Source of the DNA: Bifidobacterium biavatii DSM 23969
Lineage (GTDB): Bacteria > Actinomycetota > Actinomycetes > Actinomycetales > Bifidobacteriaceae
Assembly: GCF_000741165.1 (NCBI RefSeq)
Contig: NZ_JGYN01000004.1
Coordinates: 186,001 to 250,000 of the forward strand
Length of the DNA stretch: 64,000 bases
Direction: 5' to 3'
The notes beneath the pieces are model-generated. The model saw nothing but the letters and a program-made list of their open reading frames with translations, did no database searches and was not told the origin of the DNA. Made by a program: the position numbers and the translations under genes. Below, piece after piece: positions 1 through 9,236 of this stretch; the stretch's first letter is position 1, and each line of letters begins with the position of its first letter.

Positions 1-1690
1 AGGCCACAGACCGGGACGGCGTACCGGCATGGGGAGGCAATGCACCAGACCTGCCGCCGCTGCGAACCGCGACTGGTGTGGACGACGACGTGGACGTTAC
101 CTCACGTGTCGGTCCTTCATCCGTGGTTCCGGCGGCGTGGCCGCCGATCTGGCTGTTGCGGTCGCGTCCGGTGGCGTCCTGTTCAAGGTTCATGGCCTTA
201 AGCACCGCGTTGTTACCGTATTTCTGTTTGATGGCCAGCAATGCCTGCTGCACGTCGTGTTCGCGGCGCTGTTCCGCATGCCGCGTCTCGCGGCGTTCGT
301 CCTCCGCATCGACGTCGGTGAACAAATCCAGCTGTTCCGCCTCACCAACCGGCGCAATGGTCGAAGCCGAAACGCGAGCGCCATCGACGCTGTCATCACC
401 GTCCGCATATTTCCGCAACCGGCCGACGACCATGTTCAGCCGGCGTACGCTCACGTTCGTGTTGTCGCTGACGATGCGGTCGTACAGCGCGACCATCGCG
501 TCGGCGATGACTTTCGTCGACGACGTGTACTCCCCCAATTCGGCCGTGCCGTTGGCCGGTCGCGGCACCGTCCTGCCGAAACGGTTCGTGGACACCGGCA
601 TCGATCCTTCGAATCCCGGCGCACCCTCGTAGCCGACGTACAGGCCGATCTGGCAGGTTTCCTGTTTGCTCTTCACCAGTTCCAGCGAAATCGCGTCGGC
701 CATCTCGCGCACGATGAGCCGCGCTTGCTCGCGCGAGTACGGCCGGTGCAGCACCTGCCCGTTGCTCAGCGAATTTTCGGCCGGCTTGTACGCTTTGATG
801 TCGGCGATCGTGCATGGTTCCCGGCCCCACGCGTGGTCGATGAGCAGTTCCGCGTTCACGCCGAACATGCGGTAGAGCAGGTCTTCGTTGTAGTAGTCGC
901 TGGCGCGGCCGAGCGAGCAGCGGGCGACGTCGCCCATGGTGAGCAGCCCAGCCGATTCGAGCCGTCGCGCGTAGCCGCGACCGACGCGCCAGAAGTCGGT
1001 GAGCGGACGATGGTTCCACAGCAGCCGCCGGTACGATTCCTCGGTCAGTTCGGCAACGCGCACGCCGTCGCGGTCGGCGGGCATGTGCTTGGCGACGATG
1101 TCCATGGCGACTTTGGCGAGGTACATGTTCGAGCCGATGCCCGCGGCGGCGGTGATGCCGGTGCGTTCGAGGATGTCGCGAACGATGGTGCGGGCCAGAT
1201 CGTGCGGGCTCATACGATGCACGGTGTTGAGATAGTGCGTCGCGTCGATGAACACCTCGTCGATCGAGTAGACGTGGATGTCAGCGGCGGCGGCGTACTT
1301 GAGATAGATCGTGTAGATGTCGCCGCTGGTTTTGAGATAGTACGCCATGCGCGGCTTGGCGGCGCGATACGCGACCTTGAGCTGGGGGAAGCGTGCCAGT
1401 TCCTCGGCGTTGCTGGACTCCCCCGCGAACCGGTGTCCGGGGATTCTCGCGCGGCGTTCCTCGTTGACCCGGTTGAGCTTCTCCTCGACCTCGAACAGCC
1501 GCGCGCGGCCGGGAATGCCGTATGCCTTGAGCGACGGGGAGACGGCGAGGCAGATGGTCTTCTCGGTGCGGCTCACGTCGGCCACGACCAGATTGGTCGT
1601 CAGCGGATCCAAACCGCGCGCCGCGCACTCGGCCGAGGCATAGAACGACTTGAGGTCGATGGCGAGGTACGTGCGGTCAGGTGCTGTCAT
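1..1690 (-). CDS. Y-family DNA polymerase (UmuC/DinB-like), partial
   Basis: Error-prone translesion polymerase expected to act on the nucleoid during SOS. The frame is open from ATG at 1690 to the left edge (563 codons), so the C-terminus is missing. The N-terminus has the palm acidic residue in YLAIDLKSFYASAE and a second catalytic pair in SIDEVFIDAT. Near residue 440 is QLDLF, a classic beta-clamp-binding motif. A late segment, KQKYGNNAVLKAMN, is typical of the UmuC-like group found next to SOS boxes in Gram-positive bacteria. The start is chosen because the frame begins just downstream of a perfect SOS box. A long opposite-strand open frame here is its antisense shadow. Family assignment is firm; whether it is an active polymerase is inferred. 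Confidence 0.9.
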   Translation of the reverse strand, partial: MTAPDRTYLAIDLKSFYASAECAARGLDPLTTNLVVADVSRTEKTICLAVSPSLKAYGIPGRARLFEVEEKLNRVNEERRARIPGHRFAGESSNAEELARFPQLKVAYRAAKPRMAYYLKTSGDIYTIYLKYAAAADIHVYSIDEVFIDATHYLNTVHRMSPHDLARTIVRDILERTGITAAAGIGSNMYLAKVAMDIVAKHMPADRDGVRVAELTEESYRRLLWNHRPLTDFWRVGRGYARRLESAGLLTMGDVARCSLGRASDYYNEDLLYRMFGVNAELLIDHAWGREPCTIADIKAYKPAENSLSNGQVLHRPYSREQARLIVREMADAISLELVKSKQETCQIGLYVGYEGAPGFEGSMPVSTNRFGRTVPRPANGTAELGEYTSSTKVIADAMVALYDRIVSDNTNVSVRRLNMVVGRLRKYADGDDSVDGARVSASTIAPVGEAEQLDLFTDVDAEDERRETRHAEQRREHDVQQALLAIKQKYGNNAVLKAMNLEQDATGRDRNSQIGGHAAGTTDEGPTREVTSTSSSTPVAVRSGGRSGALPPHAGTPSRSVA

Positions 1691-1701
1691 GCAGCCCATT
1701 A

Positions 1702-1717
1702 TCGAACATATGTTCGA
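1702..1717. promoter_or_regulatory. LexA-binding SOS box
   Basis: TCGAACATATGTTCGA is a perfect 16-bp palindrome that fits the Gram-positive/actinobacterial SOS box (CGAAC-N4-GTTCG). It lies 12 bp upstream of the polymerase start codon, where LexA would cover the promoter. Confidence 0.88.
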
Positions 1718-1992
1718 CAACTGCAGTGATTAACACAACACAAGACGGACTTGGATTTGCGGGATTTCACCCTCCCCACCGTCCCATAAGCGGTTGATTT
1801 CGGGCAGGCTTGATGCGTAGTTTTGATACTGGCTGAACGGTGTAACTTGGTTTCCTGTTCATCTTCGGTTGCTCGATTCGTCGCGACAGGTTCAATCACG
1901 GCAAATACGGTTGCAAGAAGTTTTTGCGAGAGCAAGAACCACTAATGACGATCGTTAGGTCGTTTCTCCCAAGAAGGAAGAGAGCAGGAACA
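1718..1992. other. Intergenic region between divergent polymerase and peptide importer
   Basis: About 275 bp with no convincing gene. It must hold the promoter for the importer operon on the + strand. An imperfect palindrome at 1942-1958 (CTAATGA-N3-TCGTTAG, 6 of 7 matching) lies about 35 bp before the importer start and could be an operator. A short open frame on the minus strand (1699-1935) has no recognisable content. Confidence 0.5.
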
Positions 1993-3570
1993 ATGAGCAA
2001 AACGTTCCTCGGAAAAATGTCCGCCGCAGCGATAGCGATCACGGCCACAGCCACCATACTTGCCGGTTGCACCAACAATTCGGCAGGAACCTCAGCAAGC
2101 GGCAGCAATGACAAGCCTGTCTCTGGCGGAACGCTCATTTTCGCCCGAGGAGGCGACGCAGGCAATATTGTCCCCACTGAAGCCGGCGGCAATGATTCCA
2201 TTTTCGTGGTCGAGCAAATGTTCGACACATTGCTGACACCAAGCAAGGACGGAACCAAGCTCGAACCCAGCCTCGCCACCGACTACAAGCAAAGCGACGA
2301 CCAGCTCTCTTGGACATTCAACCTTCGCAAAGACGTGAAGTTCTCCGACGGTACGAACATGACTGCCAAGGACGTGGTCTTCTCCATCAAAACCGCCAGT
2401 GATCCCGACCTACCTTTCGGTTTCGTCAACGAAGGCATCAAGAACGTCGAAGCCGTTGACGACTACACGGTCAAAATCATAACGAAGAGCCCGTGGGCAC
2501 CGTTGCCTTCTGATGTGGCTTTGTTCTCCAATGCGATCGTCCCGGCCAACTACGGTGGCAAGTCTTTGAAGGAATTCGAGAAGAACCCGGTTGGTACCGG
2601 CCCATTCATGTTCAAGGAGTGGAAGAAAGGTCAAAGTCTCTCGCTGGTTAAGAACCCACACTATTGGAAGGCAAACCGCCCCTACTTGGACGGCGTTACC
2701 TTCACTACAGTCGGCGAGGATAATACTCGTCTCATGCAGGTTCGCGGCGGTCAGGCGCATGTGGACGAAGGTCCGTCGTTCACCACGCTTGATTCCGTGA
2801 AAAAAGATTCCAGCGTTAACGTGCTCACCTTCGGCTCCAGTCAAACCGATTATCTGATCATGAGCAACAAGAGCAAGCCGTTCAAAGATCAGCATGTGCG
2901 CGCGGCCGTCGGTCATAGCGTTGACAAGGAGTCTATCATCAAAGCCGTGTTGAACGGTAACGGTACTCCCGCGAACTCATTCCTCGCCCCGACCATCTGG
3001 GGGTATGACAAGAATCAGAAGGTTCGCGAGTACGATCTCGATAAAGCCAAGGAAGAATTGAAGAAGTCGGCTTATCCGAACGGTTTTGATACGACCATCG
3101 AAGTCGTCGCCGGTGATAGTGGCCAGCAGACCACGGCTCAGATCGTTCAGGAATCGCTGAAGAAGATCGGGATCAACGCGAAGATAGTCACCAAGGACGA
3201 CAGTGCAGCCGGCAATGATCGAGTCAATGGCACCTACGACATGGCGTTCACCTTGTCCACGACCGATATTTCTGACCCGGATGAGCTCGTCAAATTCGTT
3301 GCTGTCGAATCAGGTGGCGCTAACGCCATGCGTACGTTCTTCCCGGATGAAAAGATCACCAAGTGGGCTTCCGAGGCCGCTGCAGCTACGGACAACGATA
3401 AGCGCCTCGACTTGTACAGCAAGATCCAAACCGAATTCAATGAACAGCAGCCGCTGGTGCCTCTGTACTATTCGCCGAACATTTACATCACATCCAAGAA
3501 GCTTCATGATTTCGCCGTCAACGAGGAAACGGGAGCGTACCTGCTAACTGATGCTTGGATCGAAAAGTAG
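1993..3570 (+). CDS. ABC importer substrate-binding lipoprotein, peptide/nickel family 5
   Basis: Extracytoplasmic solute receptor (SBP_bac_5), 525 aa, for the importer encoded by the next three genes. A signal peptide ends in the lipobox LAGC with the lipidated cysteine at residue 26. Family landmarks include LSWTFNLRKDVKFSDG and NPVGTGPFMFKEW. The start is ATG 1993, which gives a proper lipoprotein signal and is preceded by a purine-rich AGGAA-type ribosome site. An upstream in-frame start at 1924 would put a basic stretch before the signal. The stop lies just before the first permease. The family usually binds oligopeptides, dipeptides or sometimes nickel or sugars; the ligand cannot be read from the sequence. 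Confidence 0.9.
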   Translation: MSKTFLGKMSAAAIAITATATILAGCTNNSAGTSASGSNDKPVSGGTLIFARGGDAGNIVPTEAGGNDSIFVVEQMFDTLLTPSKDGTKLEPSLATDYKQSDDQLSWTFNLRKDVKFSDGTNMTAKDVVFSIKTASDPDLPFGFVNEGIKNVEAVDDYTVKIITKSPWAPLPSDVALFSNAIVPANYGGKSLKEFEKNPVGTGPFMFKEWKKGQSLSLVKNPHYWKANRPYLDGVTFTTVGEDNTRLMQVRGGQAHVDEGPSFTTLDSVKKDSSVNVLTFGSSQTDYLIMSNKSKPFKDQHVRAAVGHSVDKESIIKAVLNGNGTPANSFLAPTIWGYDKNQKVREYDLDKAKEELKKSAYPNGFDTTIEVVAGDSGQQTTAQIVQESLKKIGINAKIVTKDDSAAGNDRVNGTYDMAFTLSTTDISDPDELVKFVAVESGGANAMRTFFPDEKITKWASEAAAATDNDKRLDLYSKIQTEFNEQQPLVPLYYSPNIYITSKKLHDFAVNEETGAYLLTDAWIEK

Positions 3571-3593
3571 TCGCAGAAAACTCATTCTCTGAT

Positions 3594-4541
3594 ATGTTCC
3601 AGCGGTTTATTCTGCCAACCCTCAAGCGACTGGTCACATTGATCCCGGTCGCCTTGGGGGTTTGCCTTCTCACGTTCCTTCTCCTTCATGTCGCTCCCGG
3701 CGACCCAGTTCGCTTGGCGTTAGGCGACAAGGCAAGCGCCGAAGCGATTGCCACCCGACGCCACGAATGGGGGCTTGACAAACCCCTGTGGGTGCAGTTC
3801 CTTGACTTCGTCGTCGGCATCTTCCACGGTGATTTGGGAGACTCGATCACGTTGAACGAGCCGACAGCCACAGCCATCGCGCAACGATTGCCCCCAACAC
3901 TGCTGCTCATGGCCGGTGGCACTCTGATTGGAATCGTCTTGGCGTTGCCTCTCGCAATCCTGTCAACCAAAAAGATTGGCGGTTTCTTCGACGAGTTCAT
4001 GCGCGTTTTTGTCGCTCTGTTGCAAGGCATCCCATCGTTCGTGTTGGGCACGTTCGTGATCATCCTGTTCGGACTCCAGCTGAAATGGATGCCAGTCGGC
4101 GGGTATGGAACAACCTTGATGGACCATCTGGTCTCCATCGTCTTGCCGTCGATCACGATCGGTATCGGTCTGATTCCCGTACTATTTCGAGGATTCCGAC
4201 AGGCAATCCTCGACTCCTTGGAATCCGATTCGGTCGCTTTCGGTAAAGCTAAAGGATTGCCGGACGGGTTACTGAAGAGGGATTATGTGATACGTCCCGC
4301 AGCCGTCGACACGGTCAATCTCATCGGACTGCAACTCGGATCATTGGTTGGCGGCGTCGTCATCGTGGAAAACGTGTTCGCCATCCCCGGCATGGGCAAT
4401 CTGATGATGTCAGCTATCCTGTCCCGCGATTTCCCGCTCGTACAAGGCGTGGTCATCGTCTTCGCCGCGCTGGTCACGGTCATCTATCTGCTGACCGATA
4501 TCTGCTATACGGCATTGGACCCACGAGGAAGCATGTCATGA
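3594..4541 (+). CDS. ABC importer permease, DppB type
   Basis: First membrane subunit of the peptide-type importer (BPD_transp_1), 315 aa with about six membrane helices. The opening RFILPTLKRLVTLIPVALG and the segment LLHVAPGDPVRLALG are characteristic of DppB/OppB. The coupling loop near residue 210 (ESDSVAFGKAKGLP) departs slightly from the usual YVRTARAKGLS. ATG 3594 is preferred; a TTG at 3555 is in frame but would overlap the preceding gene by 16 bp and add a non-family extension. It overlaps the next gene by 4 bp. Confidence 0.9.
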   Translation: MFQRFILPTLKRLVTLIPVALGVCLLTFLLLHVAPGDPVRLALGDKASAEAIATRRHEWGLDKPLWVQFLDFVVGIFHGDLGDSITLNEPTATAIAQRLPPTLLLMAGGTLIGIVLALPLAILSTKKIGGFFDEFMRVFVALLQGIPSFVLGTFVIILFGLQLKWMPVGGYGTTLMDHLVSIVLPSITIGIGLIPVLFRGFRQAILDSLESDSVAFGKAKGLPDGLLKRDYVIRPAAVDTVNLIGLQLGSLVGGVVIVENVFAIPGMGNLMMSAILSRDFPLVQGVVIVFAALVTVIYLLTDICYTALDPRGSMS

Positions 4542-5374
4542 CAGGCAAACAAGTGAAACCCAAAGAGTACGATCCCGCCCGCATCCGCATGTTCAGCGGA
4601 TGCGCATTATTGCTCGTCACGCTGCTCGTCTGCTTCATCGTCCCCATCTTGATTCATGCCGACCCGTACGCGCAGGACGTGGCAAACGGGCTACGATCCC
4701 CGTACGCGGAGCACATCATGGGCACCGACGCGCTCGGCCGAGACATATTCGCCCGGCTGCTCTATGGTGGGCAAACTGATCTCATCGTCGCCATGGTTGC
4801 CGTCATCGCTCCATTGATCTTGGGCACATTTCTTGGTGCGTCGGGCGGCTATTACGGCGGCTGGCTCGATACGCTCATCATGCGTATTGCGGACGTGATC
4901 AGCGCGTTCCCGTTCTACGTGCTTGCCATCGCGCTCGTCTTTGTCATCGGCAACGGAATGGGAAGCGTGTTCACCGCCATCGCCATCGTCAGCTGGGTCC
5001 CATATTGCCGTCTGGTCAGAGCCGAAGCATCAAGGATCAAAAACCTGGATTTCATTTCAGCTGCGAAAATGGGCAACCTCTCCGACCTGAGAATCATCAT
5101 CAACCACGTCATGCCAAATGTCATGCACCAGGCGCTCACCTACGCTGTAACTGACGCCAGCGCCAACATCGGCGTCATCGTCACCCTCAGCTATTTCGGC
5201 ATGGGCTTAGTTCCACCTCAACCAGATTGGGGCCAGATGTTGTCGGAAGGACAACAGTACTTCGCCAATGGCGACTATTATCTGATCTTCTTCCCAGCAT
5301 TGGCGATCATTATCGCAAGCTTCGCCTTTTCCCTGATCGGAGAAGGATTAAACGTAGACAAGGAGACGCGATGA
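4538..5374 (+). CDS. ABC importer permease, DppC type
   Basis: Second membrane subunit, 278 aa. The signature region HIMGTDALGRDIFARLLYG is diagnostic of DppC/OppC proteins, and SWVPYCRLVRAEASRIKNL forms the coupling helix that docks on the ATPase. It starts with ATG inside the stop region of the DppB-type gene (ATGA overlap) and ends with the same kind of overlap on the ATPase gene, so the subunits are translationally coupled. Confidence 0.92.
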   Translation: MTGKQVKPKEYDPARIRMFSGCALLLVTLLVCFIVPILIHADPYAQDVANGLRSPYAEHIMGTDALGRDIFARLLYGGQTDLIVAMVAVIAPLILGTFLGASGGYYGGWLDTLIMRIADVISAFPFYVLAIALVFVIGNGMGSVFTAIAIVSWVPYCRLVRAEASRIKNLDFISAAKMGNLSDLRIIINHVMPNVMHQALTYAVTDASANIGVIVTLSYFGMGLVPPQPDWGQMLSEGQQYFANGDYYLIFFPALAIIIASFAFSLIGEGLNVDKETR

Positions 5375-6960
5375 ATGCGTTAATGACCGTCTCGAATCTG
5401 ACTATCGCCACCTCGAATAGAAAACTCGTCACCGGCGTCAATCTGCAGGTTACAGCTGGAGAGGCGACCGGTCTCGTGGGCGAATCAGGTTCTGGCAAAA
5501 GCATGGTTCTTCGCTCGATCATGGGATTGTTGCCCAATGGAGTCAACGTCGAATCCGGCGTCCTGACCTACGGGGGCAAAACCTACGACATGACTGATAC
5601 GAAGCGGCTTGCCACGCTTCGCGGTCAACATGTGACCATGATCTTCCAGGAACCCGGTTCCGCATTGAACCAGCTCCTTCGGATCGGCCAGCAAATCACC
5701 GATGCGGTCAACAGCAAAGAGCATTTGTCGAAGGAAGCAAGAAGGCAGTTAGCGCTGCATTTGCTGCAATCGGTCGAAATGCGCAATCCGGAAGAAACCG
5801 CCAAAAGTTATCCGTTCGAGCTGTCTGGCGGCATGAAGCAACGGTCAATGATCGCGGCCGCCACCGCGCTCAATCCAGGCGTTATTCTCTGCGATGAGCC
5901 AACCACCGCATTGGATGTGACAGTACAGGCGAGGATACTGGACTTGCTGAAAACCATGATGCAAACCACGAATCTGGGCCTGCTGTACGTATCGCACGAT
6001 CTCGCGGTCGTCAGCCAGTTATGTTCTACGGTCAACGTCATGCACTCAGGCCAGATACTCGAAGAGGGATCATTGGATCAGATCTTTCATGACCCTCAAG
6101 ACGACTACACAAAGAAACTCATAGCCGCAACTCCGACCATGACCGGACCATATCAGCGTTATGAACCAATCTCGGACGATTCCCTGTTTCAGATGAACAA
6201 TGTTGTGGTCTCCTTTGAGAACAAAGGTTTCACTCTATTCCATAAAAACAATCGAAAAACCGTTTTGCACAACATTTCGTTAAGCATCGGAAAAGGTGAA
6301 ATTGTTGGCTTGGTCGGTGAATCAGGTTCTGGAAAATCAACGATCGCAAGAGTAATCAGTGGCCTTCAACCATACGATTCCGGAACCCTGCGATTCGATA
6401 ATGAGCCGCTTGGCAAACATCGTACAGCAAATCAAAACTGTGCGATACAAATGGTTTTCCAAGATCCCAATGCTTCGCTTGACCCGACAAAAACAATTCG
6501 TCAGACACTGCAGGAAATTGTGAATGCAAACCATATAGTTCCACACAACCAATCTAACGAATACATTGTCGAAACCTTGGAAAGATGCCAGATCGACAAG
6601 GAGTTACTCAATCGAAAACCTAAACAACTTTCAGGTGGGCAAAAACAGCGTATAGCTATTGGCCGAGCACTGGCATTGCAGCCGAAGCTGCTTATCGCAG
6701 ATGAGCCAACAAGCGCTTTGGATGTTTCTATTCAGAAAGAAATTCTAGATCTTTTGCTAGATCTTCACAATAAGTTAAACTTGTCAATTCTGTTCATTTC
6801 ACACGATTTAGCAGTTGTGAGGAGTTTCTGCTCCAGAGTTGTCGTGCTGCAAAACGGAAAAGTAATGGAGGAAAACACAACCGAAGCCATTTTTGATCAT
6901 CCGACAGATAACTACACAAAGGAACTATTGGATTCCATACCGCAGAAAATAATCAGGTGA
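5371..6960 (+). CDS. Double ABC ATPase of the peptide-type importer (DppD-DppF fusion)
   Basis: Single 529-aa protein carrying two nucleotide-binding domains, replacing separate DppD and DppF. Domain 1: Walker A GESGSGKS near residue 37, signature LSGGMKQR near 151, Walker B VILCDEP. Domain 2: Walker A GESGSGKS near 316, signature LSGGQKQR near 420, Walker B LLIADEP. It starts at ATG 5371 in a 4-bp overlap with the DppC-type gene. The second half (from about 6180) is clearly more AT-rich than the first, suggesting the two domains had different recent histories. A strong hairpin follows the stop. Confidence 0.92.
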   Translation: MNALMTVSNLTIATSNRKLVTGVNLQVTAGEATGLVGESGSGKSMVLRSIMGLLPNGVNVESGVLTYGGKTYDMTDTKRLATLRGQHVTMIFQEPGSALNQLLRIGQQITDAVNSKEHLSKEARRQLALHLLQSVEMRNPEETAKSYPFELSGGMKQRSMIAAATALNPGVILCDEPTTALDVTVQARILDLLKTMMQTTNLGLLYVSHDLAVVSQLCSTVNVMHSGQILEEGSLDQIFHDPQDDYTKKLIAATPTMTGPYQRYEPISDDSLFQMNNVVVSFENKGFTLFHKNNRKTVLHNISLSIGKGEIVGLVGESGSGKSTIARVISGLQPYDSGTLRFDNEPLGKHRTANQNCAIQMVFQDPNASLDPTKTIRQTLQEIVNANHIVPHNQSNEYIVETLERCQIDKELLNRKPKQLSGGQKQRIAIGRALALQPKLLIADEPTSALDVSIQKEILDLLLDLHNKLNLSILFISHDLAVVRSFCSRVVVLQNGKVMEENTTEAIFDHPTDNYTKELLDSIPQKIIR

Positions 6961-6997
6961 CAAAGAAGCTGTCGGCTTTATACCGACAGCTTCTTTG
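6961..6997 (+). terminator. Terminator of the peptide importer operon
   Basis: Perfect 15-bp inverted repeat (CAAAGAAGCTGTCGG and its complement) with a 7-nt loop, starting at the base after the ATPase stop codon. The descending arm ends in TTCTTTG, giving a short T-rich end. Confidence 0.82.
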
Positions 6998-7197
6998 TAT
7001 TCAATCTCCCTTTCCTTCATAAACACAATAATTCGACACTAAAGGAAAAGCCAATTCTCAGCATTCCGCAATTTCTATATCTTCTCTCCTCCAGATTCAT
7101 ATTCTTTTTGTTTCAAGACTTGAGATCGCCTTTACGCGAGAAGCCAAGCAAATGAGCAATATCAGCAGACGCAAGATGCCACACCATAACTGCTCGG
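6998..7197. other. AT-rich intergenic region
   Basis: Two hundred bases of markedly AT-rich sequence between convergent genes. A 24-codon stretch on the minus strand at about 7116-7190 ends in a stop and reads like a helix-turn-helix tail (SADIAHLLGFSR). It may be a relic of a DNA-binding protein, but is too short to name. Nothing else was seen. Confidence 0.4.
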
Positions 7198-8178
7198 TCA
7201 TCTTCTCACTGCATACCCTTTCTCCTTATCAACAACAAGCGGGAAGTCGCCGCCGGACAACCATGTTTTGGCAAGATCTATGAACTGGCGGATCAACGCC
7301 ATTTCAAAATCGCCGGCGTCACCTGATATGTGAGGACTGATCGACACATTATTCATGTCCCATAGCGGACTATCCGCAGGCAAAGGCTCCTGCTCGAACA
7401 CGTCGAGCGAAGCCGATCCGATACGATGCGACTGAAGCGCATCAATCAGATCCTTCTCGTCGATGACCGCACCTCGGCCAACGTTGATAACGTGGCACGT
7501 CGGTTTCATCCAAGAGAAAACCTCACGATTGATACTATGCCTTGTGGCTTCAGTCAACGGAGCACAGATGATGAAACAGTCTGCCCATTCAACCGCTTCC
7601 CGCATCTTGTCAGAAGAATAGATGCGTTCAAATCCATCAGCCGAAGTGACATACGGGTCAATTCCCCTTACCCGCAAACCAAGACCGTGAAGCATCGCGC
7701 CGACGGTGCGACCAATGCTGCCAGTACCGTAAATTACAGCTTGGGAACCGTTCACCGACTCGCTGTGTATGTGCTTCCACGTCTTCTCATGCTGCTGCGA
7801 CCACAGCATTCCCGACCGTTTCGCATGGGCAAGCACCGAATATGCGACGAATTCCGCGATGCTTACATTGTAGATTCCCGCTGCATTGGTCAACGTAATG
7901 TCGGAATCAACCAGTTCAGGGAATAGGAACGAGTCAACTCCAGTGACCGCAGCGTGCATCCACGCTACGCGGCTGAATGTACTCCAATGCCGGCGCATGT
8001 ATTCATGCAGGTCTGTATCCCATACGAACAACATATCCTCGCCAAGAACATTCGGCAGAGTCTCCGGAACATATACGGATACGGGGCATCCCAGCTCATA
8101 GAATAGTTCGGTGGCCCCTTGCGGCAACGGCACCGAACGCGACGTTAATACCGCAATCGAATGGCGTTCTCCGCTCAC
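7198..8178 (-). CDS. D-isomer-specific 2-hydroxyacid dehydrogenase
   Basis: NAD(P)-dependent reduction of a 2-keto acid to the D-2-hydroxy acid (or the reverse), cytosolic, 326 aa. The Rossmann motif is GTGSIG in the middle of the protein. The catalytic Arg-Glu-His set is visible as NVGRGAVID (Arg), DVFEQEPLP (Glu) and ISPHISGD (His). Its start overlaps the stop of the upstream aminotransferase gene by 4 bp, so the two are coupled: an aminotransferase would supply the 2-keto acid that this enzyme reduces. Close families include hydroxypyruvate/glyoxylate reductases, phosphoglycerate dehydrogenase and D-lactate-type enzymes; the substrate is inferred only from the partner. Confidence 0.9.
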   Translation of the reverse strand: MSGERHSIAVLTSRSVPLPQGATELFYELGCPVSVYVPETLPNVLGEDMLFVWDTDLHEYMRRHWSTFSRVAWMHAAVTGVDSFLFPELVDSDITLTNAAGIYNVSIAEFVAYSVLAHAKRSGMLWSQQHEKTWKHIHSESVNGSQAVIYGTGSIGRTVGAMLHGLGLRVRGIDPYVTSADGFERIYSSDKMREAVEWADCFIICAPLTEATRHSINREVFSWMKPTCHVINVGRGAVIDEKDLIDALQSHRIGSASLDVFEQEPLPADSPLWDMNNVSISPHISGDAGDFEMALIRQFIDLAKTWLSGGDFPLVVDKEKGYAVRR

Positions 8179-9236
8179 TGCCAGACCTCCCTTGCAATCG
8201 CCATCTGCTCCGGCGTACCGACCGTGATGCGGACTCCGTTCGGCGATTCGAACGGGCGGACGATGAGATTATGCTTGCGGTATTGCGCGAACAGCCGGTC
8301 GGCATCGCCGGGAATCATGATGAAGTTTGCCTGGGAAGGAATGTAGCTGACGTCTTTGTCTCTCAAGAACCGCTCATAGGCTTCACGCTGCTGTTTGATG
8401 ACGTCAACCTTGCTCTTCAGATCGTCAAGAACGTTTCGGTCGGACAACATGGCGACACCGACTGCCTGAGATAAGGTGGAGACCGAGAATTCGGCCACAA
8501 CCTTGTTGACGGCATCCACGATTTCCGGTCGGGCGATACCGTATCCGAGTCGCAGCCCTGCCATGCCGAACGCTTTGGAGAAGGTGCGCAGCAGTACGAC
8601 ATTGTCGTATTCGTCGACTAGTTTCTTGGATTCCCCGTACGGCTCAGCCGTGACAAAGTCGCGGTACGCTTCGTCGACGACAACCAGAATGTCATCAGGA
8701 ATGCGGTCGAGGAACCGCCGAATGGCTGCGGTGGTGAGAAACGTGCCAGTCGGGTTGTTCGGGTTGCAGAGCAGGATCATGCGAGTTTTGCCGGTAATCG
8801 CACGTTCGCAACCCTCAAGGTCGTACGTCCACGAATCATCCAACGGAACTTTCACCGATACTCCGCCGGCCAGCACCACATCGATATCGTAGGCGGCGAA
8901 CGAAGGAGAGCCAAAGATGACCTCATCACCGGCGTTCACCACGATGCGTACCAGATCCTGCAGCAACGTGCCTGACCCATCATCGGCAAAGATGTTCTCC
9001 GGCTTGGTCCCGACAAACTCTGCGAGCCGTTCGGACAGATCCACCTTGTAAAAATCCGGATACCTGTTCAATGTGGAGAACGCCTCTTCCACAGCTCCGA
9101 GCAACGATGCCGAAGGGGACCAAGGAAGCTCGTTGGACGACATTTTGATCAGCTGAGCGCCCGTCTCCTCATCAGGACACTGTCCGGGCCTATAGGTGGG
9201 AATCGAGTCGAAAATGGTGCGGAGACGAACGTTCAT
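8175..9236 (-). CDS. Class I/II PLP aminotransferase, HisC/aromatic (Pat) type
   Basis: PLP enzyme, 353 aa, moving an amino group between an amino acid and a 2-keto acid. SSNELPWSPS, NRYPDFYKVDL and CNPNNPTGTF follow the HisC/actinobacterial phenylalanine aminotransferase pattern. The PLP lysine is in RTFSKAFGMAGLRLGYG. It is first in a two-gene minus-strand operon with the dehydrogenase (4-bp overlap) and lies away from any his genes, so an aromatic or other amino-acid aminotransferase is more likely than a histidine-biosynthetic one. It starts at ATG 9236, opposite the second importer. Confidence 0.88.
   Translation of the reverse strand: MNVRLRTIFDSIPTYRPGQCPDEETGAQLIKMSSNELPWSPSASLLGAVEEAFSTLNRYPDFYKVDLSERLAEFVGTKPENIFADDGSGTLLQDLVRIVVNAGDEVIFGSPSFAAYDIDVVLAGGVSVKVPLDDSWTYDLEGCERAITGKTRMILLCNPNNPTGTFLTTAAIRRFLDRIPDDILVVVDEAYRDFVTAEPYGESKKLVDEYDNVVLLRTFSKAFGMAGLRLGYGIARPEIVDAVNKVVAEFSVSTLSQAVGVAMLSDRNVLDDLKSKVDVIKQQREAYERFLRDKDVSYIPSQANFIMIPGDADRLFAQYRKHNLIVRPFESPNGVRITVGTPEQMAIAREVWQ

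Noticed and set aside
603-620. TTCGAATCCC resembling a tRNA T-arm
   Set aside because: Lies inside the polymerase coding sequence and no acceptor or anticodon stem could be found around it.
29-1729. Long open frame on the + strand over the polymerase gene
   Set aside because: Same codon phase as the polymerase, low-complexity Arg/Val-rich translation and no recognisable domain; it is an antisense shadow.
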